NCBI RefSeq assembly: GCF_001463885.1
Contig: NZ_BBWQ01000001.1
Coordinates: forward strand, 248,001 to 312,000
Length of the DNA stretch: 64,000 bases
From: Aureimonas altamirensis
GTDB lineage: Bacteria > Pseudomonadota > Alphaproteobacteria > Rhizobiales > Rhizobiaceae
Reading direction: 5' to 3'
Part shown: piece after piece, positions 46,443 to 55,647 of the stretch
Position numbering within the stretch: the stretch's first letter is position 1
Layout: each line of letters opens with the position of its first letter
Notes under the pieces: generated by a model
Seen by the model: only the letters and a program-made list of their open reading frames with translations
The model's database searches: none
What the model was told of the DNA's origin: nothing
Program-made: the position numbers and the translations under genes

Positions 46443-49400
46443 ATGACTAATTCCCAAAAAACCAGCGGTGGAAACTCGGTCGGAAAAAGTGCTTCAACTT
46501 CAACGACGAGCACTCCTATCGCGGGCGCGAATCGGGTTGATGGGGCGGTGCCGGCGAACGCGGCCCGCGTGCTCGGATATGTCGTCTTCGACGGTGTCGA
46601 CAGCGTCGATGTCGCTGCAGGCGCGGCAAAGACGATCAAGCCCGTGGCTGGCCGTCGCTACCGGATCATGGAGCGCAAGCTCGTCGGCGACGACAAGATC
46701 ATCGAAGACATCTCCGAGGTTGCGGCGGTCCGGGCCGACGGCAAGGCGGACTCCGATCTCATCGTGATGCTCGGCAAGAACACACACATCGTTTTCGACA
46801 AGTTCTATTCCGTCTGCGATGACGGCTTGTGCGGCCTGGAGCTGCCAACCAATTCCGGCGGTTGGACCGTTCTCGGAACGGCGACGCAGGGGCATTCGCT
46901 GGGCGGCGGAGAGGCGAGCCTCGTCTATTCGCTGGGCGGCGCCGGCGCGGTCTCCGAACTGGTTGAAAGCTACGGCCACTATTTCGGCCATGAGCCGGTG
47001 CACACGGCGCACGACGCCGAAACGCATTCCTCGATCGGCTCCGGCATTGCGGGGTTGATGTCCCATGGGCCGGCCCTTCCTCTCGGCTTGCTTGCCGCAG
47101 TCGGCGGTGTCGTCGCGGTGGCGGCAGGCGGCGGTGGTTCTGGAGGGTCCGCTCCTGCACCGACTCCTGTGCCGACGCCGGTGGATCAGACCGTAACGGT
47201 CTACGGCTCGGTCGTCGCGGGTCCGGTCATCAGCGGAAACGGTTTGTCCGTCACCCTCTACCGTCCGGACGGGTCGGTGCTTGCCGGTCCTGTGGCCGTG
47301 GCTTCGGACGGAACATTCGTGCTCAGCTATTCGGGTTCCTACACGGGCCCCGTTCTCGCACGCGTCATCGACAGGGATTCCGGCAGCGATTACGCCGACG
47401 AGGCGACCGGCACCCAGATGGATCTTGCCGGCGATCTGCGAACGATGTTCGTCTCGCCTTCAGGTGTCCAGACGATCCGGATTTCGGTCAACCCGATCTC
47501 CGAGTTGGCCGTGCGCGAACTCGGATTGTCATCCGGAGACAATGGGCTCTCATCGATCAAAGCAAGCAACCTGACGGCGGACCAGGTGAATGCCGCCAAT
47601 TTGAAGGTCGCGAAAGCTTTCGGCCTGGATGGAGACGCGACCCAGGTGGCGATTGCCATCATCAACCAGGATGGCACGTCCAACACCGGTGCCAATGCGG
47701 TTGGCGTTGCTCTCGCTTCTCTGTCGGGTCTGGACAAGCTGTATGCCGGCGGCGGCGACTATCTCGCCAAGGTCGCATCCGCGGTGGCTTCCGACGATGC
47801 GGACCGGATCACCGCACTCAGGATCGCCGGCGCGACGGTTGCCGATTCATCGGGCCAGTTGCTGGCCAGCCTGGCGAAGACGGACGCCTCAATCGCGTCG
47901 GCGGTAACGAATGCTGCCGAAGCGGCGCAGACGCTTTCTCAAAGGACTGTGGGCGAGATCGCACAGATCTCCCTTTCGCAGGTCGCGGCCCTGTCCGCCG
48001 ACGCCGTTCGGGCGCTCACACCAGCGCGGGCGGCCGCCTTCACGGCGGACCAGCTCTCGGTACTGTCGCCGGCGGCGCTTGCTGCGCTCAACACATCGCT
48101 GTTCAGCGACGCCCAGATTGCTGCCCTCAGCAGGTTGCAGTTCTGGTCGACTTATTCCGACAGCGACACCTCCTACGTCACGATCCCCCAGTTGGCCATA
48201 TCGATCAGGGATACACCCACGCTCACCGGCCAGATCCGCTCCAAGATCGCCGCAGGCGTCACGCTTCATATCTATGAGGGCGACGTCGATCTGGGCGCTG
48301 CGACGATATCGGAAGATGGAACGTCCTGGAGCCTGACGCCTAAAGTTGCGATGTCTGCCGGCGGCCATACCTTGACCGTCAAAGCCGTGATCCCCAACGG
48401 GCCTACCTATATTGTGGGTGAGGATCTGGTTTTCGACGTCAAGCAGGTCGATGCCGTCGCCGGCTCAGACATGAAGCGTATCCCTGTCAGCCAGTTCGCA
48501 ACCCTCACCGAAGGCGAGCTCAATTCATTGTCGGCAGGGCAGATCGGCGGCCTGATCGCTGAGCAGGTGGCCGTCCTGACGTCAGAAATGATCGTCGAAC
48601 TACAGCCATCGGCACTCGCCGCGATCCAGCCCTCTATCATCTCAAGTATTTCCGTGGCGGCTATCGGATCGATCACGGATGCCCAGATCCACGACATGAC
48701 GACCGATCAGTTTGCTGCGCTCACCGCTTCGCAATTGGCCGCTTTCGACGGGCTTAAGATCGAAGAATTTTCAGGCAGCCAGGTCTTTGCTTTGTCGGCA
48801 TTAGCCTTCCCGGGGCTCTCGGCAACGCAGTTGGATCATTTCTCCACGTCACAGATATCCCACATCTCCGTCGATGCGGTAGCGCACATGACCGCAGAGC
48901 AGATGTCATCGCTTGATGCCACTCAGTTCGGTGCATTCACGCCGGAACAACTCCACGCGATAACTCCATTGCAAGCCGTGGGTCTTCTGGCGTCGCAGCT
49001 TGCGACAATTTGGGATGTGGAAATACTTGAATTCAGCGCTCCGACAATCGCCGCGATACCTTCGTCAGAAATCAAAGGTCTTCCGACCGCGACGATTTCG
49101 GCAATGAGCACAGATCAAATCGATGTTCTGACCCCGGCGCAATTGCTGGAGATGACGGACGAGCAACTGGCGGCGATAACGTCGGTGCAAGCACGGGTGC
49201 TCGATAAAAACCAGATCGATGCGATCGTCCATGCCTCTGGACAGCCGGGCGTCTTTGATGACGCCGGTTCCTTTACCGGTTCGGTCGGCAATGGCGGTGC
49301 CACCGATGATGGTACGCCGACCATATCGGGTACCATCGATGGTGTACTTGTATCAGGCATGTCCGTTGTCGTTTACGACGGACAGACCCGCCTGGGCGAG

Positions 49401-52400
49401 GCTACCATCACCGGACAAGGATGGACATTCACTCCTTCGGTCTCCCTGGCCGATGGCATGCACTCTCTACATGCCCGTATCGAGGTCAGCCAAGGGGCTT
49501 TGGGCTCTAGCGGCGAAGCGCTCGAATTCGCAGTCGACACGTCCCCGCCTGTTGTTGGGTCTACCTATCGGGTAAACGAAGTCGCCCAGAGCAATTCGAC
49601 GCCCGTCAGCGTTGCGCTGACTGCAACCGAAGCTCATGGCCCGGTTGCGTGGATCGGTCTCTCCGGAGTGGATGCCGCAGCGTTTGCGCTCACTAATGAC
49701 GGCGTGCTGACGTTCCTCGCCGATCCGAACTTTGAAGCAAAGAGCTCCTATTCGCTTCAGGTCATGGCACAGGATGCGCTCGGAAACTCTTCTGTCCAGG
49801 CGATCACGGTCGACATTAATGACGTGAACGAGGCCCCGGTTGCTACGGGCACAATTCCCGCGCAAACGGCGGTCACGAACCAGAGCGGCTGGTCCCTTGC
49901 ATTGGCGAGCTACTTCAGCGATGTCGATCAGGGAGACACCCGCATTTATTCGATCACGTCCGGCGCCTTGCCGGCCGGTCTCGAGCTCGACGCGCAGACG
50001 GGCGTTATTTCCGGCACACCGCACGCGGATTCAGCCGCTGCTCCTTACACGGTCACAGCAACCGATCAGGGCGGCCTCTCGGTCTCGCAGACCTTCAACC
50101 TTGCTGTTGTATCCGCCCCCGTCGCTCTCAGCATGACAGTGACCGACGCCAACGGAGATCCTGCAGTCGGCAAGGCTGGAGATACGCTGACGGCTATCGT
50201 CACGTTCAGCGAGCCCATCACCACGCTGTTGGGGTCCTCATTGAAGCTCGATATCGGCGGGCAGATCGTCACCGCCTCGTTCACCTCCGGCAGCGGCACA
50301 AACCAACTAAAGTTTACAGCCACCGCGCCAGCGTCGGTTAGCTTTAACCAAGTCACGATTCTCGAATTCGTTGGAAGTTTCACCTGCGACGTCAGCCAAG
50401 AGCCGATGGCGCCCTCTAGCGGCGTAACAGCCACTTATGCCGTCGATAATATGGGGCCGGCGATCGCAAATTCCTATCATGTCGCTGAATCAACCGAAGC
50501 CAGCCCGACGTCGCCGACCATTTCGCTTACAGCTCAGGAAGACCATGGCCCGGTCACCTGGAGCAATCTCTCCGGAACGGATGCCGCCGCGTTCACACTC
50601 GCTTCCAATGGCACATTGTCGTTCGTCAACCCGCCGAATTTTGAAGTGAAGCATGAATATTCGATCGAAGTCAGGGCTACTGACGGGGTCGGAAACATGT
50701 CTGCACAAACGATAACGATCCATATCGACAACCGGAACGAGGCTCCGGTTGCAACGGGCGCGATTGCCGCGCAGACGGCGGTCACGAACCAGAACAGCTG
50801 GAGCCTTGCGCTGGCAGACGCCTTCAGCGATGTCGATGTTGGAGACACTCGGACCTATTCGATCACGTCCGGCACTCTGCCTGCCGGTCTCGAGCTCGAC
50901 GCGCAGACGGGCGTCATCTCCGGCACGCCAACCATCGCTTCCGGACCGGCCAACTACACGGTCACGGCGACTGACCAGGGTGGCCTCTCCGCCTCGCAGA
51001 CCTTTAGTCTTGCCGTGGTATCCGCGCCGACCATTTCCAGTTTCACCGTCTACGATGATACCGGTGATTTAACTGTCGGCAAAGCGGGCGCTTCGCTGAC
51101 GTTCGAAGTCGTCTTCTCGGAGGCCGTGTCAGTTCCGGCATCTCCGCAGATCACCTTCATGATCAACGGCGTGGCCGTTACCGCGACATATGATACCGGA
51201 ACCGGCTCCAACACATTGTTCTTCACAGGCACGGCGCCGGGCGGTGTGAATGGAACGCAATTTTCGATATCCTCGGTATCCGGGGTAGTTACGGGGAGCA
51301 TCAGCGGTCAGAACTGGGTCGGCTCATCGAGTGCCACCGGCGCCTATGACCTGGACAACTCTGCACCCGCCATCACGACAACCAGTTTGAGTGCACCTGA
51401 AAACGGAACCGTCGTCGGGCAACTGGCGGCCACGGATTCTCATGCGGTGACCTGGGTGCTCAACCCCATGTCTGGCGATGGCGCGCATTTCAGCCTGACG
51501 AGCCAGGGCGCGTTGACGTTCGTCTCCCCACAGAATTTCGAGAGCCCGGGCGATACAGATACAGACCGCACCTACTCGGTCGTGGTCATGGCAACCGATG
51601 CCGCCGGCAACAGCGCGACGCAGACTATCTCCGTCCAATTGACGAACGTGAACGAAGCACCCGTACTGGCGCATGCGCTTTCAGATCAAACCGCCATTAT
51701 TGGTCAGGCCTTCGAGTTCACCGTTCCATCCAACACATTCGGTGATCCGGACGCCGGTACGACTTTGTATTATTCGGCGGCACTGGTTGACGGATCGCCA
51801 CTGCCGGCCTGGCTAACGTTCAACTCGTTGACTGGCGTGTTCCATGCTGATTCTGTCGGTGGATCTACGGGTGCCATCGACATTAAGGTCACGGCGTCGG
51901 ATGGCTCGCTGACGGTAGCGGACACGTTCTCCCTGAGCCTCCAGTCGGCGCCGACGCTGAGTGCCTCTTTCGCCAACATCACAAACCTCGACGTGCGCAG
52001 CAATCTGGTGCTCGTTCTGGATCAGGACGTCAATTTCAGCGGATCCGGTACGGTCACAATCCGCGATCTCGGCGGATCCGGTACCGGCGGCGCGGGCTAC
52101 CAAGGTGAAAACGAGGACCATACAGAAACGATCAACCTGTCAATTCAGCATCCAGGCGTCACGATCGAACACGTCAACGGTCACACCCTGCTGGTCATCG
52201 ATCCAACCTATGATCTGGACTTGTCCTCCAACTACCGATTGGAGGTCTCTGCCGGCGCATTGTTGGGCGCAGCATCAAACGTTGGCAATGCGGCGTTCTC
52301 GACAAACTTTTCCACAGTGACGCCAGGCGTCTGGAACCAGGGCAGCAGCGGCGTTCTGGCACAGAAGGTTGACAATAGTACCGGCACTTTGACGGCGACG

Positions 52401-52829
52401 CAAAAGTGGCTGGACATGACAAACCCCGCCAATGACGACGTGGCGAACGGAACTCCGCAAACGTTCAATGCGCTGCCCGACAACTACGCTTTCGTGCTCT
52501 CCGATAAGGATCCGGATCTGATTAGTTATGTGCTCGAAGACGGATTTATCCGCGTCGAGAACTTCGGCTTACGGGATACTTTCTATCTGGACGACAAGTT
52601 CAATCTGCCGGACGCACGCACACAATTTGACGACAACATCTTCACAGGTGGCGATGGGACGTCTTTGTGGCCGTTCTCTGGTGGTTTTGCGGGCACATCG
52701 CAAAGCGACAAGGCCAGTATAGACATCGTTCTCGAGACCGCTCTGCAGGCCGATTTCCAAGGCGGTGCCACCCCCAACTGGCTGGTGGACTACATCCCGA
52801 CGATCCGGGATATGTTTACAATGGGCTGA
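46443..52829 (+). CDS. giant repetitive BapA/RTX-adhesin-like protein with octapeptide-repeat arrays and cadherin/Ig modules
   Basis: The 2128-residue protein (ATG at 46443; an in-frame TTG at 46437 is also open) is modular. Residues about 1-215 form a BapA-like N-terminal head, ending in a Gly/Ala-rich hydrophobic stretch (LPLGLLAAVGGVVAVAAGGG). An Ig-like domain follows (from about 240), then octapeptide array 1 (about 502-562), an Ig-like domain, octapeptide array 2 (681-928, 31 copies), an Ig-like domain (about 940-1032), two tandem 303-residue modules each of a cadherin-like, a 'He_PIG' Ig and a Bap-like Ig domain (about 1042-1640), a third cadherin/Ig pair, and a C-terminal region of about 290 residues. 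I see no RTX nonapeptides and no obvious C-terminal VCBS/RTX signal. The protein is probably a type I-secreted surface adhesin, inferred from architecture alone. No secretion genes are nearby. Confidence 0.8.
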   Translation: MTNSQKTSGGNSVGKSASTSTTSTPIAGANRVDGAVPANAARVLGYVVFDGVDSVDVAAGAAKTIKPVAGRRYRIMERKLVGDDKIIEDISEVAAVRADGKADSDLIVMLGKNTHIVFDKFYSVCDDGLCGLELPTNSGGWTVLGTATQGHSLGGGEASLVYSLGGAGAVSELVESYGHYFGHEPVHTAHDAETHSSIGSGIAGLMSHGPALPLGLLAAVGGVVAVAAGGGGSGGSAPAPTPVPTPVDQTVTVYGSVVAGPVISGNGLSVTLYRPDGSVLAGPVAVASDGTFVLSYSGSYTGPVLARVIDRDSGSDYADEATGTQMDLAGDLRTMFVSPSGVQTIRISVNPISELAVRELGLSSGDNGLSSIKASNLTADQVNAANLKVAKAFGLDGDATQVAIAIINQDGTSNTGANAVGVALASLSGLDKLYAGGGDYLAKVASAVASDDADRITALRIAGATVADSSGQLLASLAKTDASIASAVTNAAEAAQTLSQRTVGEIAQISLSQVAALSADAVRALTPARAAAFTADQLSVLSPAALAALNTSLFSDAQIAALSRLQFWSTYSDSDTSYVTIPQLAISIRDTPTLTGQIRSKIAAGVTLHIYEGDVDLGAATISEDGTSWSLTPKVAMSAGGHTLTVKAVIPNGPTYIVGEDLVFDVKQVDAVAGSDMKRIPVSQFATLTEGELNSLSAGQIGGLIAEQVAVLTSEMIVELQPSALAAIQPSIISSISVAAIGSITDAQIHDMTTDQFAALTASQLAAFDGLKIEEFSGSQVFALSALAFPGLSATQLDHFSTSQISHISVDAVAHMTAEQMSSLDATQFGAFTPEQLHAITPLQAVGLLASQLATIWDVEILEFSAPTIAAIPSSEIKGLPTATISAMSTDQIDVLTPAQLLEMTDEQLAAITSVQARVLDKNQIDAIVHASGQPGVFDDAGSFTGSVGNGGATDDGTPTISGTIDGVLVSGMSVVVYDGQTRLGEATITGQGWTFTPSVSLADGMHSLHARIEVSQGALGSSGEALEFAVDTSPPVVGSTYRVNEVAQSNSTPVSVALTATEAHGPVAWIGLSGVDAAAFALTNDGVLTFLADPNFEAKSSYSLQVMAQDALGNSSVQAITVDINDVNEAPVATGTIPAQTAVTNQSGWSLALASYFSDVDQGDTRIYSITSGALPAGLELDAQTGVISGTPHADSAAAPYTVTATDQGGLSVSQTFNLAVVSAPVALSMTVTDANGDPAVGKAGDTLTAIVTFSEPITTLLGSSLKLDIGGQIVTASFTSGSGTNQLKFTATAPASVSFNQVTILEFVGSFTCDVSQEPMAPSSGVTATYAVDNMGPAIANSYHVAESTEASPTSPTISLTAQEDHGPVTWSNLSGTDAAAFTLASNGTLSFVNPPNFEVKHEYSIEVRATDGVGNMSAQTITIHIDNRNEAPVATGAIAAQTAVTNQNSWSLALADAFSDVDVGDTRTYSITSGTLPAGLELDAQTGVISGTPTIASGPANYTVTATDQGGLSASQTFSLAVVSAPTISSFTVYDDTGDLTVGKAGASLTFEVVFSEAVSVPASPQITFMINGVAVTATYDTGTGSNTLFFTGTAPGGVNGTQFSISSVSGVVTGSISGQNWVGSSSATGAYDLDNSAPAITTTSLSAPENGTVVGQLAATDSHAVTWVLNPMSGDGAHFSLTSQGALTFVSPQNFESPGDTDTDRTYSVVVMATDAAGNSATQTISVQLTNVNEAPVLAHALSDQTAIIGQAFEFTVPSNTFGDPDAGTTLYYSAALVDGSPLPAWLTFNSLTGVFHADSVGGSTGAIDIKVTASDGSLTVADTFSLSLQSAPTLSASFANITNLDVRSNLVLVLDQDVNFSGSGTVTIRDLGGSGTGGAGYQGENEDHTETINLSIQHPGVTIEHVNGHTLLVIDPTYDLDLSSNYRLEVSAGALLGAASNVGNAAFSTNFSTVTPGVWNQGSSGVLAQKVDNSTGTLTATQKWLDMTNPANDDVANGTPQTFNALPDNYAFVLSDKDPDLISYVLEDGFIRVENFGLRDTFYLDDKFNLPDARTQFDDNIFTGGDGTSLWPFSGGFAGTSQSDKASIDIVLETALQADFQGGATPNWLVDYIPTIRDMFTMG
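47946..48128 (+). repeat. octapeptide-repeat array 1 (7 octads)
   Basis: The translated units are TVGEIAQI, SLSQVAAL, SADAVRAL, TPARAAAF, TADQLSVL, SPAALAAL, then a five-residue break (NTSLF) and SDAQIAAL. The period is eight residues (24 bp). They share the consensus of the larger array: Ser/Thr at position 1, often Gln/Glu at 4, hydrophobic at 5 and 8. Confidence 0.9.
48483..49226 (+). repeat. octapeptide-repeat array 2: 31 uninterrupted 24-bp units
   Basis: From PVSQFATL (48483-48506) to DKNQIDAI (49203-49226) the protein consists of exactly 31 octapeptides with no insertion or deletion (744 bp). Typical units are TEGELNSL, SAGQIGGL, TTDQFAAL, TAEQMSSL, TPEQLHAI, TPAQLLEM and TDEQLAAI. 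The consensus is [S/T]-x-x-[Q/E]-hydrophobic-x-x-[L/I/M/F]. The DNA units are diverged, so this is an old repeat kept at the protein level. Ser/Thr at position 1 with Gln/Glu at 4 is a helix N-capping pattern, which suggests a string of short helices forming a solenoid; this is inference. Confidence 0.95.
49566..51370 (+). repeat. tandem 909-bp (303-aa) cadherin/Ig module duplication
   Basis: Corresponding points lie exactly 909 bp apart: the TAT codon of TYRVNE at 49566 and of SYHVAE at 50475, and the CGATCACGTCC of YSITSG at 49951 and 50860. Blocks around 49960-50010 and 50869-50919 are nearly identical at the DNA level (both encode PAGLELDAQTGVISGTP), as are AQTAVTNQ in both. Other parts have diverged. 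Each module holds a cadherin-like, a He_PIG-like and a Bap-like Ig domain. Confidence 0.85.
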
Positions 52830-52894
52830 TGAATCTTCCATCAGACAATAAATAATTCTTAAATACTATGATTTCAGCGTGCGCAAGGTGAATT

Positions 52895-55579
52895 ATGTCT
52901 ATTGTTATTAAGTATTCCATCCGCGGAACCTCCTCCGATCTTCTCGACCTGCGCACGCCAGGTCGAGAATTCGATCTGGTTGGCGAAGAGATCGTGGTAA
53001 CGGGCTCGTCGGCAAGCAATGCTGTCTATACGGCGCCGGGGGTAAGCCTGGATGCGAGAAATCTCGCCGGCGGTGAAGATGTCATCATTTTCACGCACGC
53101 CTGGTCGGACTATACAAAAAGTGTTTCAGCGGTTCCGGGCGGTATTCTGTTCACATATACAGATTCCGTAAGTGGCCTTACCGAACGGGTAGTCGTCGGC
53201 AACGGCGTCAGTGGCCAGACACGCGACAAGTTGATTTTCTCCGACGGTTCCGTTCTGACCCAGAACGCCAACTCGGCGCTCCGGGCCGACATCAACGCCG
53301 CGATGTCGGCTGTTGCGGGATATGATGTCGCCCTGACGAACCTCAACGTTGTCACGCAAACCAGCACCGACAGTGTCTACTCGGCTGCGGCTGCGGGAAG
53401 CGGAACAGACGGGTCGGGTGCGACATTTGCGATCGGCGAGGCTGGCCAGAAGAGCGTCTATACCGGCACGAGCGCCGTCGACAAAGTCTACGTCAAGGCC
53501 GGCTCGATTGTCGATGCGCGCAGTTTGCTTGGTGGCGAAGACATCATCTATTTCACCGGGAACTGGTCGGAATACGCAAAGAGCACAACCGCGGTCTCCG
53601 GCGGCATTCAATTTACAAGAAGTATCGGCGGTCGCACGGAAACCGTCACGGTCGGCAATGGTGTTTCCGCGTTGACGCGAGACAAGCTCGTATTCGCCGA
53701 TGGTGCCGTGCTGACTCAAAACGTCAACGCAGCGCTTCGAACGAACCTGAATGTCTCCATCGACGCCGTAACCGGTTTCGATTCCACGACGACGACGCCG
53801 TTTCTATCCGACGTTTCATCCGTGACTTTCAGTGGCGGGCAGAGCTCGGGCCTGACCAACGGGACGGCTAACGCCGGCGATACCGTCGTATTCGACGTCG
53901 CGATGAAAAGCGCCGTTACCGTCAGCACGACCGGCGGAACGCCGAGACTGGTTATCAATGTAGGCGGCCAGACGAAGTACGCCGATTATGATGCGGCGTC
54001 CTCCACCGGTACGACGCTGCGTTTCAAATACGTGGTCGCCGCCGGCGATAATGACACCAATGGAATTTCCGTCACCGAAAACGCGATCGACCTGCATGGC
54101 GGGTCCATCACGATAGACCGCAGCGGAGCGGCCGCCGGACTGAAGCATTCTGCCCTGTCCGACAATACGAGCTTCAAGGTCGATACGACCGCGCCGTCGG
54201 TCACCTCGCTTGCAATCGCCGGACAGACCGGGGCCGTCAACCATACGCTCAACGAAGGCGATACGGTCACGCTCGAGGCCTCCTTCGGCGAAGCCGTCTT
54301 CGTGACGGGAACGCCGATCCTGCGCGTCAAGGTCGGCACCCAGGATCGCGATGCTGTCTACGTGTCCGGTTCCGGCACGTCCAAGCTCCAGTTCCGCTAT
54401 ACCATCGTATCGGGCGATGTCAACGGCGACGGGCTGGACGACTTCATCGTGGCGGCGCCCAGCAATGACGGGTCGGCCGTCAACGCAGGGCGGGCCTATG
54501 TCGTCTACGGGCAGACGGGGGGCGCGACGTTCAACCTCTCGTCCGTGGCAGCCGGCAGCGGGGGCTTCGCCCTGTCGGGCGAAGGCGTCGGCAACAATCT
54601 GAGCTGGAGCGTCTCCGCGGCGGGCGACGTCAATGGTGACGGTCTTTCCGACATCCTGGTGGGTGCCCGCTACAACGACTTCAGCGGATCGAATGCCGGC
54701 CGTGCCTATGTGGTGTACGGAAAGTCCGGCACAGCCACCGTCCAGTTGACGGATATCGCGCGCAGCTCCGGCGGCTTCGCCATCACCGGCGAGCGTGCGA
54801 ACGACCAGTTCTCGTTCGACGTCTCCAATGCGGGCGATGTGAATGGGGACGGTCTGGGCGACCTGCTTGTCGGTGCCTGGAACAACCCCACCACCGCCAC
54901 CAACGCGGGACGTGCCTATCTCATCTTCGGGCGGACCGATGGCGCGATGGGCGGAACCTCCGTCGATGTTCTTGGTGACGCATCCGCCAACGCGCTTGGC
55001 GATAGCGGCACGGCGATGACGATCGTTGCGGGGGCGGGCGATGACGTCGTCACGCTCAGCGCGGCGGGCAGCATCGCCTATGGCGGTGCCGGCAACGACA
55101 CCATCCATATCAACGGCGCGATGATCTCGGCTCTGTCGGCCAAGTACGGCGCGGGCGGCAATGTGGGGCAACTGGCCACGATCGGTGGCGGCAGCGGCAT
55201 CGATACGCTGACCCTCGACGGAGCGGGCCTGACCCTCGACCTGACACAGGTCAGCAATGCGTCGGCGTCGCTGCCCAATGGTTCGAGCCGTATCACCAGC
55301 GTCGAACGTGTGGATCTGACCGGCACAGGCAACAACACGCTGAAGCTGTCGCTCAACGATGTCCTGGACATGAGCGAGGCGAACCTGTTCGCCACCACGG
55401 GACGCCACCAGCTCATGGTGACCGGCGATGCCGGTGACACGGTGCAGCTGGCCGGCACCTCAAGCTGGACGAAGTCCGGAACGGTGGATTATGCCGGCGG
55501 CACCTACGATGCGTGGAACCACAACAACGCGCTCGGCACGGTGTATGTGCTGCACACGCTGACGGTGTTGCCAGTCTAA
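52895..55579 (+). CDS. RTX-type secreted protein with Ig-like domains and FG-GAP repeats
   Basis: The 894-residue protein begins 66 bp after the giant adhesin gene with its own AAGGTG ribosome binding site. Residues about 30-140 and 180-290 are two copies of a related domain (compare SLDARNLAGGEDVIIFTHAW with IVDARSLLGGEDIIYFTGNW). Two SwmB/Bap-like Ig domains follow (about 305-440 and 441-506). Three FG-GAP (integrin alpha) repeats start at residues 507, 577 and 647 with GDVNGDGLDDFIVAA, GDVNGDGLSDILVGA and GDVNGDGLGDLLVGA, holding Ca-binding DxNxDG loops. The C-terminus has an RTX-like GAGDDVVTL and GGAGNDTIHI, and a RITSVERVDLTGTGNNTLKL block as in type I-secreted proteins. Probably exported by a type I system encoded elsewhere. 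The second Ig domain appears truncated and fused to the first FG-GAP repeat. Confidence 0.82.
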   Translation: MSIVIKYSIRGTSSDLLDLRTPGREFDLVGEEIVVTGSSASNAVYTAPGVSLDARNLAGGEDVIIFTHAWSDYTKSVSAVPGGILFTYTDSVSGLTERVVVGNGVSGQTRDKLIFSDGSVLTQNANSALRADINAAMSAVAGYDVALTNLNVVTQTSTDSVYSAAAAGSGTDGSGATFAIGEAGQKSVYTGTSAVDKVYVKAGSIVDARSLLGGEDIIYFTGNWSEYAKSTTAVSGGIQFTRSIGGRTETVTVGNGVSALTRDKLVFADGAVLTQNVNAALRTNLNVSIDAVTGFDSTTTTPFLSDVSSVTFSGGQSSGLTNGTANAGDTVVFDVAMKSAVTVSTTGGTPRLVINVGGQTKYADYDAASSTGTTLRFKYVVAAGDNDTNGISVTENAIDLHGGSITIDRSGAAAGLKHSALSDNTSFKVDTTAPSVTSLAIAGQTGAVNHTLNEGDTVTLEASFGEAVFVTGTPILRVKVGTQDRDAVYVSGSGTSKLQFRYTIVSGDVNGDGLDDFIVAAPSNDGSAVNAGRAYVVYGQTGGATFNLSSVAAGSGGFALSGEGVGNNLSWSVSAAGDVNGDGLSDILVGARYNDFSGSNAGRAYVVYGKSGTATVQLTDIARSSGGFAITGERANDQFSFDVSNAGDVNGDGLGDLLVGAWNNPTTATNAGRAYLIFGRTDGAMGGTSVDVLGDASANALGDSGTAMTIVAGAGDDVVTLSAAGSIAYGGAGNDTIHINGAMISALSAKYGAGGNVGQLATIGGGSGIDTLTLDGAGLTLDLTQVSNASASLPNGSSRITSVERVDLTGTGNNTLKLSLNDVLDMSEANLFATTGRHQLMVTGDAGDTVQLAGTSSWTKSGTVDYAGGTYDAWNHNNALGTVYVLHTLTVLPV

Positions 55580-55589
55580 GGCAAAAAAG

Positions 55590-55619
55590 AACCCCCGCGG
55601 CCCAGGCCGCGGGGGTTTT
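55590..55619. terminator. bidirectional terminator between the RTX gene and rpoH
   Basis: CCCCCGCGGCC (55592-55602) pairs perfectly with GGCCGCGGGGG (55605-55615), 11 base pairs. On the plus strand it is followed by TTTT, and on the minus strand by TTCTTTTTT (complement of the A-rich bases 55583-55591). It serves both the rightward adhesin pair and leftward rpoH, whose stops lie 12 and 32 bp away. Confidence 0.85.
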
Positions 55620-55647
55620 CAATCAGGCAGAACGCTTTGCCGTGGCG

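Noticed and set aside
48483-49226. Possible CRISPR array or minisatellite suggested by a 24-bp period
   Set aside because: Repeats are conserved only in protein; the DNA units differ, there are no spacers, and the phase is codon-exact within one open frame.
53816-55408. 530-codon open frame opposite the RTX gene
   Set aside because: Shadow frame produced by repeated DNA; no homologous domains.
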